From: Salinimonas profundi
GTDB lineage: Bacteria; Pseudomonadota; Gammaproteobacteria; Enterobacterales; Alteromonadaceae
DNA length: 48,161 bases
NCBI RefSeq assembly: GCF_014750655.1
Contig: NZ_JABBXD010000018.1
Coordinates: forward strand, 1-48,161
Direction: 5' to 3'
Position 1 is the stretch's first letter, and each line of letters starts with the position of its first letter. Made by a program: the position numbers and the translations under genes. Positions 41,621 through 48,161 of the stretch are shown here, piece by piece. The notes beneath the pieces are model-generated. The model saw nothing but the letters and a program-made list of their open reading frames with translations, was not told the DNA's origin and searched no databases.

Positions 41621-42592
41621 ATGCTATTAGCCTCCGTAGCGATTATCGTCGGTTTCGCATTGCTAGTTTGGAGTGCTGACCGATTTGTAGAGGGCGCGGC
41701 TGCCACAGCAGGACATGCAGGCCTTCCTAGCATTCTTATCGGTATGGTTATCGTTGGTTTTGGCACCTCGGCACCCGAGATGGTGGTATCGGCCATGGCC
41801 GCCAGTGACGGGAACCCAGATTTAGCATTAGGAAATGCGCTAGGCTCCAACATTGTCAACATCAGCCTGATCCTTGGTGTCACAGCGATTATCGCACCTA
41901 TCGCTGTTCAATCGCAGATAATAAAACGTGAGTTACCTCTGCTCGTGGCCGTGGTTTTATTCAGTGGCTTTTTACTTTACGACGGTAATTTAACCTTTTT
42001 TGATGCGATTCTTCTTCTGTCAGGCTTGCTGGCTTTTTTGGTGTGGTCCATATATTCAGGGATGAAAAATCCCGGCGATGCGCTGGAAACCGAGTTCGAC
42101 TCAGAACTAAAAAGTCATTCAATGGCCCTTGGTAAGGCAATTTTCTGGCTGGCTGCTGGCTTAATTTTACTCATTATCAGCTCCCGGCTCCTGGTTTGGG
42201 GCGCCGTTGAAATAGCCTCAGCGTTAGGTGTCAGCGACTTAATCATTGGGCTGACCATCGTGGCATTGGGAACTTCTTTACCCGAGCTAGCAGCTTCTAT
42301 CATTGCTGCAAAAAAAGGAGAACATGACATTGCTATTGGTAATGTCGTGGGATCAAATGTATTCAATATACTTGCCGTGGTAGGGATAGCCGGTGTTATT
42401 GAGCCCATATCGACTATTTCTCCCGCTGTATTCAATCGAGACTGGAGTGTAATGCTGGTTCTTACGGTTTTGCTGATGATAATGGCTTACGGATTTGGTC
42501 GTCAGGGTCGAATTAACCGTGTGGAAGGCACGGTTTTATTAAGCGCATATGTTGCTTATAACGGGTATCTGGTCATGGATGTACTTGCATAA
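41621..42592 (+). CDS. CaCA-family cation antiporter (YrbG-like)
   Basis: 323 residues from the ATG at 41621 (GGAGG about 8 bases upstream). A longer frame starting at TTG 41411 runs through the riboswitch and is not protein. Both alpha repeats are clear: GTSAPEMVVSAMAASDGNPD with GNALGSNIVN, and GTSLPELAASIIAAKKGEHD with GNVVGSNVFN, ten or so membrane helices in all. Family members exchange Ca2+ for Na+ or H+. The manganese riboswitch in its leader suggests Mn2+ export instead or in addition (inference). Confidence 0.9.
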   Translation: MLLASVAIIVGFALLVWSADRFVEGAAATAGHAGLPSILIGMVIVGFGTSAPEMVVSAMAASDGNPDLALGNALGSNIVNISLILGVTAIIAPIAVQSQIIKRELPLLVAVVLFSGFLLYDGNLTFFDAILLLSGLLAFLVWSIYSGMKNPGDALETEFDSELKSHSMALGKAIFWLAAGLILLIISSRLLVWGAVEIASALGVSDLIIGLTIVALGTSLPELAASIIAAKKGEHDIAIGNVVGSNVFNILAVVGIAGVIEPISTISPAVFNRDWSVMLVLTVLLMIMAYGFGRQGRINRVEGTVLLSAYVAYNGYLVMDVLA

Positions 42593-42716
42593 AATATGCT
42601 CAAATGACGAATGATGATGCAGCTATCTTTATGTGCTGCGTCATCGACGGGCGAATTCTTACGGGATGCTTCTTACAAAGCTTTCTGATTAGGTAAACGA
42701 TTTTATAGGGTGGACC

Positions 42717-43580
42717 ATGGATCCCATTTTAAACTTTTTTTCCGCACATCAGCTTCAACTTATCGCCATTGCAAAAAATACGTTGCTTACACTGTTTATT
42801 TTGGTTGCAGCCAGCATTGGCGCAAAGCTATTAAAGCGCGCCGTCCATAAAGCGGTTTACCATTTAAGTAAGCAAGATGAAATTATCACCAAGCTTCTTA
42901 CAACAATGTCCGGCTATATCGTTTATTTAATTGCGTTAGTGATTATTTTGGACCTGTTTGGCGTGAATACCGCCAGCCTGGTCGCACTTGTGGGTGCCGC
43001 AGGCCTGGCGATTGGCCTGGCATTAAAAGATACGTTGAGCAACGTAGCAGCGGGCGTCATGTTGTTATTTTTAAAGCCATTAAAAAAGTCTGAATTCGTC
43101 GAAGTTGCCGGGAGTGCTGGTAGCGTGACAGATCTGGGTTTGTTTACCACGGTGCTGGAAACAGCGGACGGAATTTTCGTATCTATTCCCAACAGCACTG
43201 TGTGGGCAAGTGCCATTAAAAATTATACACGAAATGAAAAGCGTCGTATGGATCTGACCGTTGGAATTTCCTATGGTGACTCAATCGAAGACGGCCTGGC
43301 TGCACTCAAGGAGCTGGTAGCAGAAGAATCCAGAATACTGCCGTTACCTGAGCCTCAATATCTGGTTCACACTTTGGCTGATAGCTCTGTGAACCTACAA
43401 TTGCGAGCCTGGGCACCTACACCTGATTACTGGGATATTTACTGGAAAACGCAGCGAAAAATGAAGGAGAAAGTTGAAAGTAAAGGGATAACGATTCCGT
43501 TCCCGCAACGTGACTTGCATATCATACAAACTGGTAATGGCAGTAATAGTCAGGAGCGCGAGTTGAGCATTCCCCAGTAA
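42717..43580 (+). CDS. mscS: Small-conductance mechanosensitive channel (MscS)
   Basis: 287 residues, very close to the length of E. coli MscS. Three membrane helices, the pore-lining TM3 (ALVGAAGLAIGLALKDTLSN), a beta domain (LKKSEFVEVAGSAGSVTDLG) and a C-terminal alpha/beta domain ending in IPFPQRDLHI. The channel opens under membrane tension to release solutes in hypo-osmotic shock. Transcribed alone; about 120 bases after the antiporter stop. Confidence 0.93.
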   Translation: MDPILNFFSAHQLQLIAIAKNTLLTLFILVAASIGAKLLKRAVHKAVYHLSKQDEIITKLLTTMSGYIVYLIALVIILDLFGVNTASLVALVGAAGLAIGLALKDTLSNVAAGVMLLFLKPLKKSEFVEVAGSAGSVTDLGLFTTVLETADGIFVSIPNSTVWASAIKNYTRNEKRRMDLTVGISYGDSIEDGLAALKELVAEESRILPLPEPQYLVHTLADSSVNLQLRAWAPTPDYWDIYWKTQRKMKEKVESKGITIPFPQRDLHIIQTGNGSNSQERELSIPQ

Positions 43581-43718
43581 ATAATTCAGTTTAGTCATAA
43601 CCGCAGTATTAACCACACTGGTCTCTTGGGCTCGTAAAGCCGAAATGATGAGAAAATCCGTGGTAGGCTTGGCTAATTTTTTTTTAGCACCTACCCTTTA
43701 GCTATTTGTCACAAAAGG

Positions 43719-44063
43719 TTGGAGAAAATTAAGGTGGGAGTGCTAGAGGTTCATGTATTTTCTGACAGCTTTAAGGTGATGGCAATTCTCTTGAATGAGC
43801 AAAAAATAAATTGGGGGCTTAAGATATGCAACACCGGTGAAAAGGCGGTTTCCAGCGGTGTTATTGAAGTTGCGGTAACAGCGCTGGGCACAACATCAGT
43901 TGCTGCTGTACTAAAGCGGTTCGTGACAGGTTGTGATGCACCCAGCATGATGCTTACCACGAAATCGGGCAAGCCTAAAAGCGTCAGCCAATTTTCTGAA
44001 ACTGAGCTAAAGGCAATTCTTAGCAGTGTTGACTGGTTGGCGGCGATTCAAACCGGTAGCTGA
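43719..44063 (+). CDS. Hypothetical protein, non-ATG start
   Basis: About 107-114 residues depending on start; candidates are TTG 43719, GTG 43734 and GTG 43740, and none has a clearly ideal site. The N-terminal half reads EVHVFSDSFKVMAILLNEQK. The C-terminal half includes TALGTTSVAAVLKRFVTGCD. Soluble, no signal peptide. Before it lies a GGTAGG/CCTACC-based imperfect hairpin with a long T run (43662-43695), which may be the mscS terminator. Confidence 0.45.
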   Translation: MEKIKVGVLEVHVFSDSFKVMAILLNEQKINWGLKICNTGEKAVSSGVIEVAVTALGTTSVAAVLKRFVTGCDAPSMMLTTKSGKPKSVSQFSETELKAILSSVDWLAAIQTGS

Positions 44064-44292
44064 TATTTTATTACTGATTCCGCTCCGTTAAAGGGAGGCT
44101 ATTTAAGAAATAACAATCTGGTCTGCTAAACGCACTGATACCAGGCCATCACTGAGTGCTGGTTGAAAATGCCTCTCAAAAGCAAGCTTGTATCAATATA
44201 AATCGGACGTTTTTATTAACACCCCAATCAGGTTTACACTGCTTTAATTTGTGCTATAAAATTAATAATAAGAAAGTAAAGCCACGATAATC

Positions 44293-44499
44293 ATGGAAAA
44301 ATTAATAGCAAGGCACATTAAAGCTGTTGAAAAGTTTGAAATGGATTTGAGAAGCCACGAGTTCTATTGGACAGTGAAAGAGGCACGATCTGAGTTTGAC
44401 GATATTTGTAAAACGAGTAGCGTTCTAGTTGAAAAGCATAGATACATGCTTAGAGAGTGGCGTAAAAAGATGAATTTGTTAAAAACGCTGAGGGATTAG
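44293..44499 (+). CDS. Small helical hypothetical protein
   Basis: 68 residues, almost entirely helical and highly charged (KAVEKFEMDLRSHEFYWTVK, then EWRKKMNLLKTLRD). No clear ribosome site, no family recognised. Codon use is like neighbouring genes, so it could be real, but evidence is thin. Confidence 0.4.
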   Translation: MEKLIARHIKAVEKFEMDLRSHEFYWTVKEARSEFDDICKTSSVLVEKHRYMLREWRKKMNLLKTLRD

Positions 44500-44819
44500 C
44501 AAAGACAGCGCACTGTTGTGGTAAATACGTGTAGCCCACTTTCTCGACGTATCTGGCGCAACTCTGTGCATTTTCCCTATAACAAATATTTGTAAAAAAT
44601 TCTGCTCGCCCAAACTGCTTCAATCAAGGGTTTTACTGATTAAACTCCTACAAAATTATCATATCATCAACATTTCGGGGCCAACTCAATCGCCCCTCAA
44701 TATTCTAAGGATATAGCCTAAGGCTCTCCCCCTTGAGAAACATAAGTAATAGTACGTATTGCGGCCTACTCTCTGCTTTGTTAAAAATTGTTAACATTTC
44801 GAAAAGCAGAGGGTAAGTC
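44500..44819. other. Intergenic stretch before the membrane-anchored gene
   Basis: No gene is supported. Small symmetrical segments occur around 44715-44726 (AGCCTAAGGCT), which could be an operator for the next gene. The ribosome site GAGGG (44808-44812) suits the TTG start at 44820. Confidence 0.35.
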
Positions 44820-45578
44820 TTGGTAAGGGAGAGCTATGTCCGAATGGTCTTTTTTGTGTGCTTATTTGCCACTTCCTCTTTTGCATACGCGCAAGAAACA
44901 ATCCAGTACACTAAGGATAAAAGGCTAATAAATGGTGATTTCAAGATATTTTATGTCTGGGATATAAACAAAGGGCTTGCGCTTGAGTTTAGTTTCGAAA
45001 CTGATGTAGTAGCAACCGAGGCATTCAATAAAGTTTGGTGGGATATTTTTGATATCCACTATAATGAAATGAAAAAAATCACTAGCCACCAAGGCCACAG
45101 AGTAAACTTTTCCCCCAGCGTTAAAATATATATGGGCGCAGATAGGAATGCCAGATACAGTGATTTCAAGCTACAAGGTGTTCAACCCGATTATTCGATT
45201 ATTAGTGTTAACCAATATGTATTTGAGGAGTCAGGCCCCAGCTTTAAACTCATTGAACCTGCGCTTCTGGCCAACGGCTTCATTCGATTTGAGTACGACA
45301 AGGCGCTCGGTGAAACCGATGGTAAAACCGTTAGCAAGGTTGTTTTACTGGAAACAGAAGGGATTTTTGAGCAAATTTCTCAGGCACGTCAAAAGACAAA
45401 AATGTCGGCCCAATCAATGCGCAAAACTATTCAGCTCCGGTCAGAGGAAGCACTGACAGATGCGAAATTTTTCTATGCTTGGTTTTATCCACTCCTTGCT
45501 CTCTTCGTGATAGTCAATTTATTTATACTTTTTCACGTTATAAAAGCTATGCTCGCTAAAATAATGAGGAAGGGGTAG
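44820..45578 (+). CDS. Exported protein with C-terminal membrane anchor
   Basis: 252 residues from TTG 44820 with GAGGG 7 bases upstream. Signal peptide MVFFVCLFATSSFAYA, then a soluble domain of about 185 residues with strand patterns (KIFYVWDINKGLALEFSFET; SVKIYMGADRNARYSDFKLQ), and a C-terminal membrane segment at about 220-245 (AWFYPLLALFVIVNLFILFH) with a basic tail (KAMLAKIMRKG). So most of it faces the periplasm, anchored at the C-terminus. No family is recognised. Confidence 0.6.
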   Translation: MVRESYVRMVFFVCLFATSSFAYAQETIQYTKDKRLINGDFKIFYVWDINKGLALEFSFETDVVATEAFNKVWWDIFDIHYNEMKKITSHQGHRVNFSPSVKIYMGADRNARYSDFKLQGVQPDYSIISVNQYVFEESGPSFKLIEPALLANGFIRFEYDKALGETDGKTVSKVVLLETEGIFEQISQARQKTKMSAQSMRKTIQLRSEEALTDAKFFYAWFYPLLALFVIVNLFILFHVIKAMLAKIMRKG

Positions 45579-45913
45579 CCCGGGTATTATTTAACAGTGA
45601 AATTTCAATGATAGGTTTTTTCGATAAAAATTATTACACTGCCTATACGAATACAGTTAATCACCTCTCCATGGCGGAAACCTATCTGCTCGCTGCAAAG
45701 GTGTACGCTTTTCCTTATAAATGAAGTCCCGGAGGGTAAACTTATTTCGATGACTAATAACCCCCTGTTGCATTAAAATCATAAAAAGCAGTATGAAAGG
45801 TGATTAACTAACATTAGATTCTACGTCTTTGATTTAGACGTCTTAGTGGTTGAAAAAAGGGCTTCTCAATAAGTGACGCAAAGGTTGATTACCTTTGCGT
45901 CACGAGTGGATAA
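45579..45913. other. Intergenic stretch ahead of the hmp terminator
   Basis: Nothing coding is supported; a short frame from 45609 is broken and I do not accept it. The right end holds the hmp terminator hairpin at 45873-45903. Confidence 0.4.
45873..45903 (-). terminator. Terminator hairpin of hmp
   Basis: GTGACGCAAAGGT (45873-45885) and its exact complement (45891-45903) form a 13-bp stem with a 5-base loop, 10 bases after the hmp stop codon on the minus strand. The following bases (CTTATTG on that strand) contain few Ts. Confidence 0.75.
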
Positions 45914-47104
45914 TCAAATATCTTGATGAGGACCAAATACCTCATAGTGAATGCGGTCATTATCAACCCCAACGTTTACGAGCTGCTGTTTCACAGAGAG
46001 CATAAATGGTACCGGCCCGCATAGGTAGAAATCGCCGCTGTTTAACGGAAGCTTGTCTTTAACTGCATCAATTTGCAGGGTGCCTTCAAACTCCCCGTCA
46101 TTGAGTTTTGGGGCGTTTTCGTACCAGGTATACACTTGCATCTCCAATACACTTTTCAGGCTTTCGACATGATGTTTGAAAGAGTGTTGCGCAGGGACTT
46201 TACACGCATGAAGATAGCTGATCGGGTATTGATGTTGCTGCTGTGCCAGCGTGTCTAACATTGCCTGCATTGGAGTCAGTCCAACACCAGCCGAGATAAG
46301 CACTACCGGTGATGCTGATTGTTTTAGATAAAAGCCCCCGGCGGGCGGCATCAGCTCAACGATATCACCTACATTAAGGTGGTTGTGCAGATAATTCGAC
46401 AGTACACCAGCTGTACTGTCGTCACCTTCTCGTTTAACACTTATCCGGTACGTATTTCCATTGGGCGCTGTTGAAAGCGAATACTGACGGATTTCCTCAT
46501 ACTGCCTGCCTTCAGGGTGTACTTTAATGCCAATATATTGCCCTGGCTGAAAATCAATAACTTTTTTGCCATCTACTGGTTCAAACACAAAGCTGGTGAC
46601 AAGATCGGACTCAGACGATTTCGCTGCAATCCGGAAGTCCCTGAATCCTTCCCAGCCGCCTTCTGCTGCCGCGCGCTGTTGGTAAAGATCGCCTTCTATC
46701 TTAATAAAGATATCTGCCAGCTGACCATAAGCTGCTACCCATGCCTCTTCAACCGCGGGAGTAAAATCATCAGATGCGAGCTCTCGTAATGTCTCAATCA
46801 GATGGTGACCGACGATTTCATATTGCTCAGGCTGAATATTAAAGCTGGTATGTTTGTGGGCAATGCGCATCACCGCATCTTCTAATACATCCAGATCATC
46901 AATGTATGTGGCATAGGCCGCTATCGCGTCAAAAAGTGCTGCTGGCTGACGGCCGGTTTTTTGATGGGTCATGTTAAACACATTTTTAAGCTCGGGATTA
47001 TGTGTAAACATGCGCTCATAAAAATATGTGGTGAGAGCGGTTCCTGCGTTGGCAAGTAATGGAATAGTCGCTTTTACGGTCTGAATATGATTCTGTGATA
47101 ACAT
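45914..47104 (-). CDS. hmp: Flavohemoglobin, NO dioxygenase (Hmp)
   Basis: 396 residues from the ATG at 47104. That start matches the known N-terminus (MLSQNHIQTVKATIPLL); the upstream frame from 47170 overlaps the sigma-54 promoter. Globin domain 1-138, with the proximal His in AHKHTSF and the helix B Tyr in LTTYFYERMF. A ferredoxin-NADP-reductase-like FAD domain has RQYSLS, and the NAD domain has SAGVGLTPM and the C-terminal YLCGPVPFM and YEVFGPH. It oxidises NO to nitrate using NAD(P)H and O2. Transcription is probably NorR- and sigma-54-dependent. Confidence 0.95.
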   Translation of the reverse strand: MLSQNHIQTVKATIPLLANAGTALTTYFYERMFTHNPELKNVFNMTHQKTGRQPAALFDAIAAYATYIDDLDVLEDAVMRIAHKHTSFNIQPEQYEIVGHHLIETLRELASDDFTPAVEEAWVAAYGQLADIFIKIEGDLYQQRAAAEGGWEGFRDFRIAAKSSESDLVTSFVFEPVDGKKVIDFQPGQYIGIKVHPEGRQYEEIRQYSLSTAPNGNTYRISVKREGDDSTAGVLSNYLHNHLNVGDIVELMPPAGGFYLKQSASPVVLISAGVGLTPMQAMLDTLAQQQHQYPISYLHACKVPAQHSFKHHVESLKSVLEMQVYTWYENAPKLNDGEFEGTLQIDAVKDKLPLNSGDFYLCGPVPFMLSVKQQLVNVGVDNDRIHYEVFGPHQDI

Positions 47105-47151
47105 TAGGGTGCTCTTTGGTTGGAAAATATACTGTTGCTTGCTAAAGCAAT

Positions 47152-47167
47152 TGCCAAACGCGTGCCA
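47152..47167 (-). promoter_or_regulatory. Sigma-54 promoter of hmp
   Basis: On the minus strand TGGCACGCGTTTGGCA shows GG, ten bases, GC, the spacing of -24/-12 sigma-54 promoters (consensus TGGCAC-N5-TTGCA). The GC of the -12 element is about 48 bases upstream of the hmp start codon. NorR works with sigma-54, so this agrees with the divergent norR gene. Confidence 0.75.
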
Positions 47168-47219
47168 CAAAAATAACCATTCAAAAACAAAAAGTTAAAA
47201 CAAACCCAAGCTACAAAGC

Positions 47220-47275
47220 GTCAAAATGACACATGTAAAAAATGTCATTTAATTTCTTTTGTGTCAAAATGACAC
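47220..47275. promoter_or_regulatory. NorR binding sites between hmp and norR
   Basis: GTCAAAATGAC at 47220-47230 and GTGTCAAAATGACAC at 47261-47275 each fit GT-N7-AC, the NorR core; the second is a perfect 15-bp palindrome. A half site, TGTCAT, lies between them (47243-47248). They sit 53-120 bases upstream of the sigma-54 promoter, as expected for enhancer sites, and would also act on norR. Confidence 0.75.
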
Positions 47276-47298
47276 GCCAATTTGGCGGTGCAGAAATA

Positions 47299-48161
47299 AT
47301 GAATAGAATATCCAGCCATGCTTTAATCAACTTTGCACTGGATTTATCAGGTGCAGTCACCACAGAAAATTCGTTTGAAAGATTGATTGCCGCGATTTGT
47401 GCAACTATAAGTTGTGACGCGGTTGCGCTGTTACTTCATGAACAGGGTACGCTAACCCCCGCGGCGCAGCGTGGTCTTAGCCCAGATGTCATGGGGCGTC
47501 GTTTTCTAATTCACCAACATCCCCGCCTAAAGGTCATCTGTAACGAGTATAAAGCGGTTCGTTTTGCCGCAGACTGTGCACTGCCTGACCCTTACGATGG
47601 GATGATTTGTAACCACGATACCATTACCGTACATTCCTGCATGGGTATCCCACTATACAAGGACAGTCAGCTTTTGGGCGTACTAACACTCGATAGTGTG
47701 GCACCGAATCAATTTGATTTACTGGATAATACAAGCCTGGATACCCTGGCTTCACTGGCGTCCGGATTTTTAGCCTCTCGTTTGATCATTGACCAACTAC
47801 AAAGCAAAACCAATCAGGCGCAGCATATTCTGCAAGCCATTAGTGAGCATAATGCGGAGGAGCACAACCAAGCTGAGATGATAGGTACCAGCACCGTAAT
47901 AAAATCCTTAAAAAAATCTATCCGCTTAGCCGCCTCCTCTGAACTCACTATTCTAATAGAAGGTGAAAGCGGCGTGGGCAAAGAGTTAGTTGCCCGCGCT
48001 TTGCACCAGCAATCAAACCGAAAAAGCAAACCCCTGGTGTATGTTAACTGTGCCGCCATTGCCCGCCACCTGATCGAAAGTGAGCTATTTGGCCATGTTA
48101 AAGGGGCGTTTACGAATGCGGATAAGGATCGCCAGGGCAAATTTCTGTTAGCAGACGGCGG
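47299..48161 (+). CDS. norR: NorR, NO-sensing sigma-54 activator (5' part; runs off the window)
   Basis: Starts at ATG 47299 and is still open at the window end, giving 287 codons. GAF domain with conserved Fe-centre residues: DPYDG (Tyr and Asp), HSCMG (Cys) and LTLDS (Asp), as in E. coli NorR. AAA+ domain with Walker A GESGVGKE. The sigma-54-contact loop reads GAFTNA in place of GAFTGA. In E. coli NorR changes at this Gly (position 266) bypass NO control, so this protein may act differently. The rest, including the C-terminal helix-turn-helix, is beyond the window. Divergent from hmp. Confidence 0.9.
   Translation, partial: MNRISSHALINFALDLSGAVTTENSFERLIAAICATISCDAVALLLHEQGTLTPAAQRGLSPDVMGRRFLIHQHPRLKVICNEYKAVRFAADCALPDPYDGMICNHDTITVHSCMGIPLYKDSQLLGVLTLDSVAPNQFDLLDNTSLDTLASLASGFLASRLIIDQLQSKTNQAQHILQAISEHNAEEHNQAEMIGTSTVIKSLKKSIRLAASSELTILIEGESGVGKELVARALHQQSNRKSKPLVYVNCAAIARHLIESELFGHVKGAFTNADKDRQGKFLLADG

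Noticed and set aside
45609..45724. Possible small ORF before the hmp terminator
   Set aside because: The frame carrying a plausible start and the frame carrying plausible downstream codons do not agree.
47105..47170. N-terminal extension of Hmp by 22 residues
   Set aside because: The extra codons overlap the sigma-54 promoter, and Hmp proteins start at the MLSQ-type Met.
1..48161. CRISPR array
   Set aside because: No regularly spaced direct repeats and no cas genes are visible.

Overview
The window looks like chromosome of a marine gammaproteobacterium of the order Alteromonadales, probably Alteromonadaceae. This is inferred from the moderate G+C, the flavohemoglobin/NorR pair, the PEP-CTERM-like protein, the RES/Xre modules and the general protein flavour; no rRNA, tRNA or diagnostic marker is present, so genus is not assigned. 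No CRISPR array, prophage structural cluster or intact insertion sequence is visible.

Layout. Positions 1-20000 are an accessory region: two separate RES/Xre-type toxin-antitoxin pairs (477-1555 and 13622-15194), many small hypothetical, lipoprotein and membrane genes spaced by long intergenic DNA, a degraded IS3-type OrfA (about 6186-6349), a diverged SRAP/YedK-like DNA-protein crosslink protein, an alpha/beta hydrolase divergent from a GlxA-type AraC regulator, and a tyrosine recombinase divergent from a predicted ribbon-helix-helix (MatP-like) protein, with a palindrome-rich region between the two. A secreted FN3/MACPF-like candidate pore-former is followed by a Fic-domain protein.

Positions 19842-24499 hold a LysR regulator divergent from a short-chain dehydrogenase, two zinc-independent MDR oxidoreductases (the second with a 5' frameshift) and a hotdog thioesterase, followed by an attC-like element. 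A membrane-bound ToxR/CadC-type regulator with a TPR-like region comes next, then a LexA-boxed umuD followed by only a stub of umuC.

Positions 28189-35874 form one coherent module: an operon of an Lgt-like/TlpA fusion, a DsbG-like protein, an RND permease and an RND adaptor, divergent from an OmpR-type response regulator and histidine kinase. A 21-bp palindrome lies in the shared promoter region. It reads as an envelope thiol-redox and efflux unit under two-component control (inference).

Positions 36473-45578 are mixed: a PEP-CTERM-like secreted protein with a clean terminator, a TonB-C-like lipoprotein, YnfA, a second copy of a small two-helix membrane protein family, a yybP-ykoY (Mn2+) riboswitch leader in front of a CaCA-type cation antiporter, an MscS channel and several hypotheticals. 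The right end is a nitric-oxide unit: hmp read leftwards from a sigma-54 promoter and norR read rightwards off the window edge, with two GT-N7-AC NorR sites between them. The visible NorR carries GAFTNA in place of the canonical GAFTGA loop.
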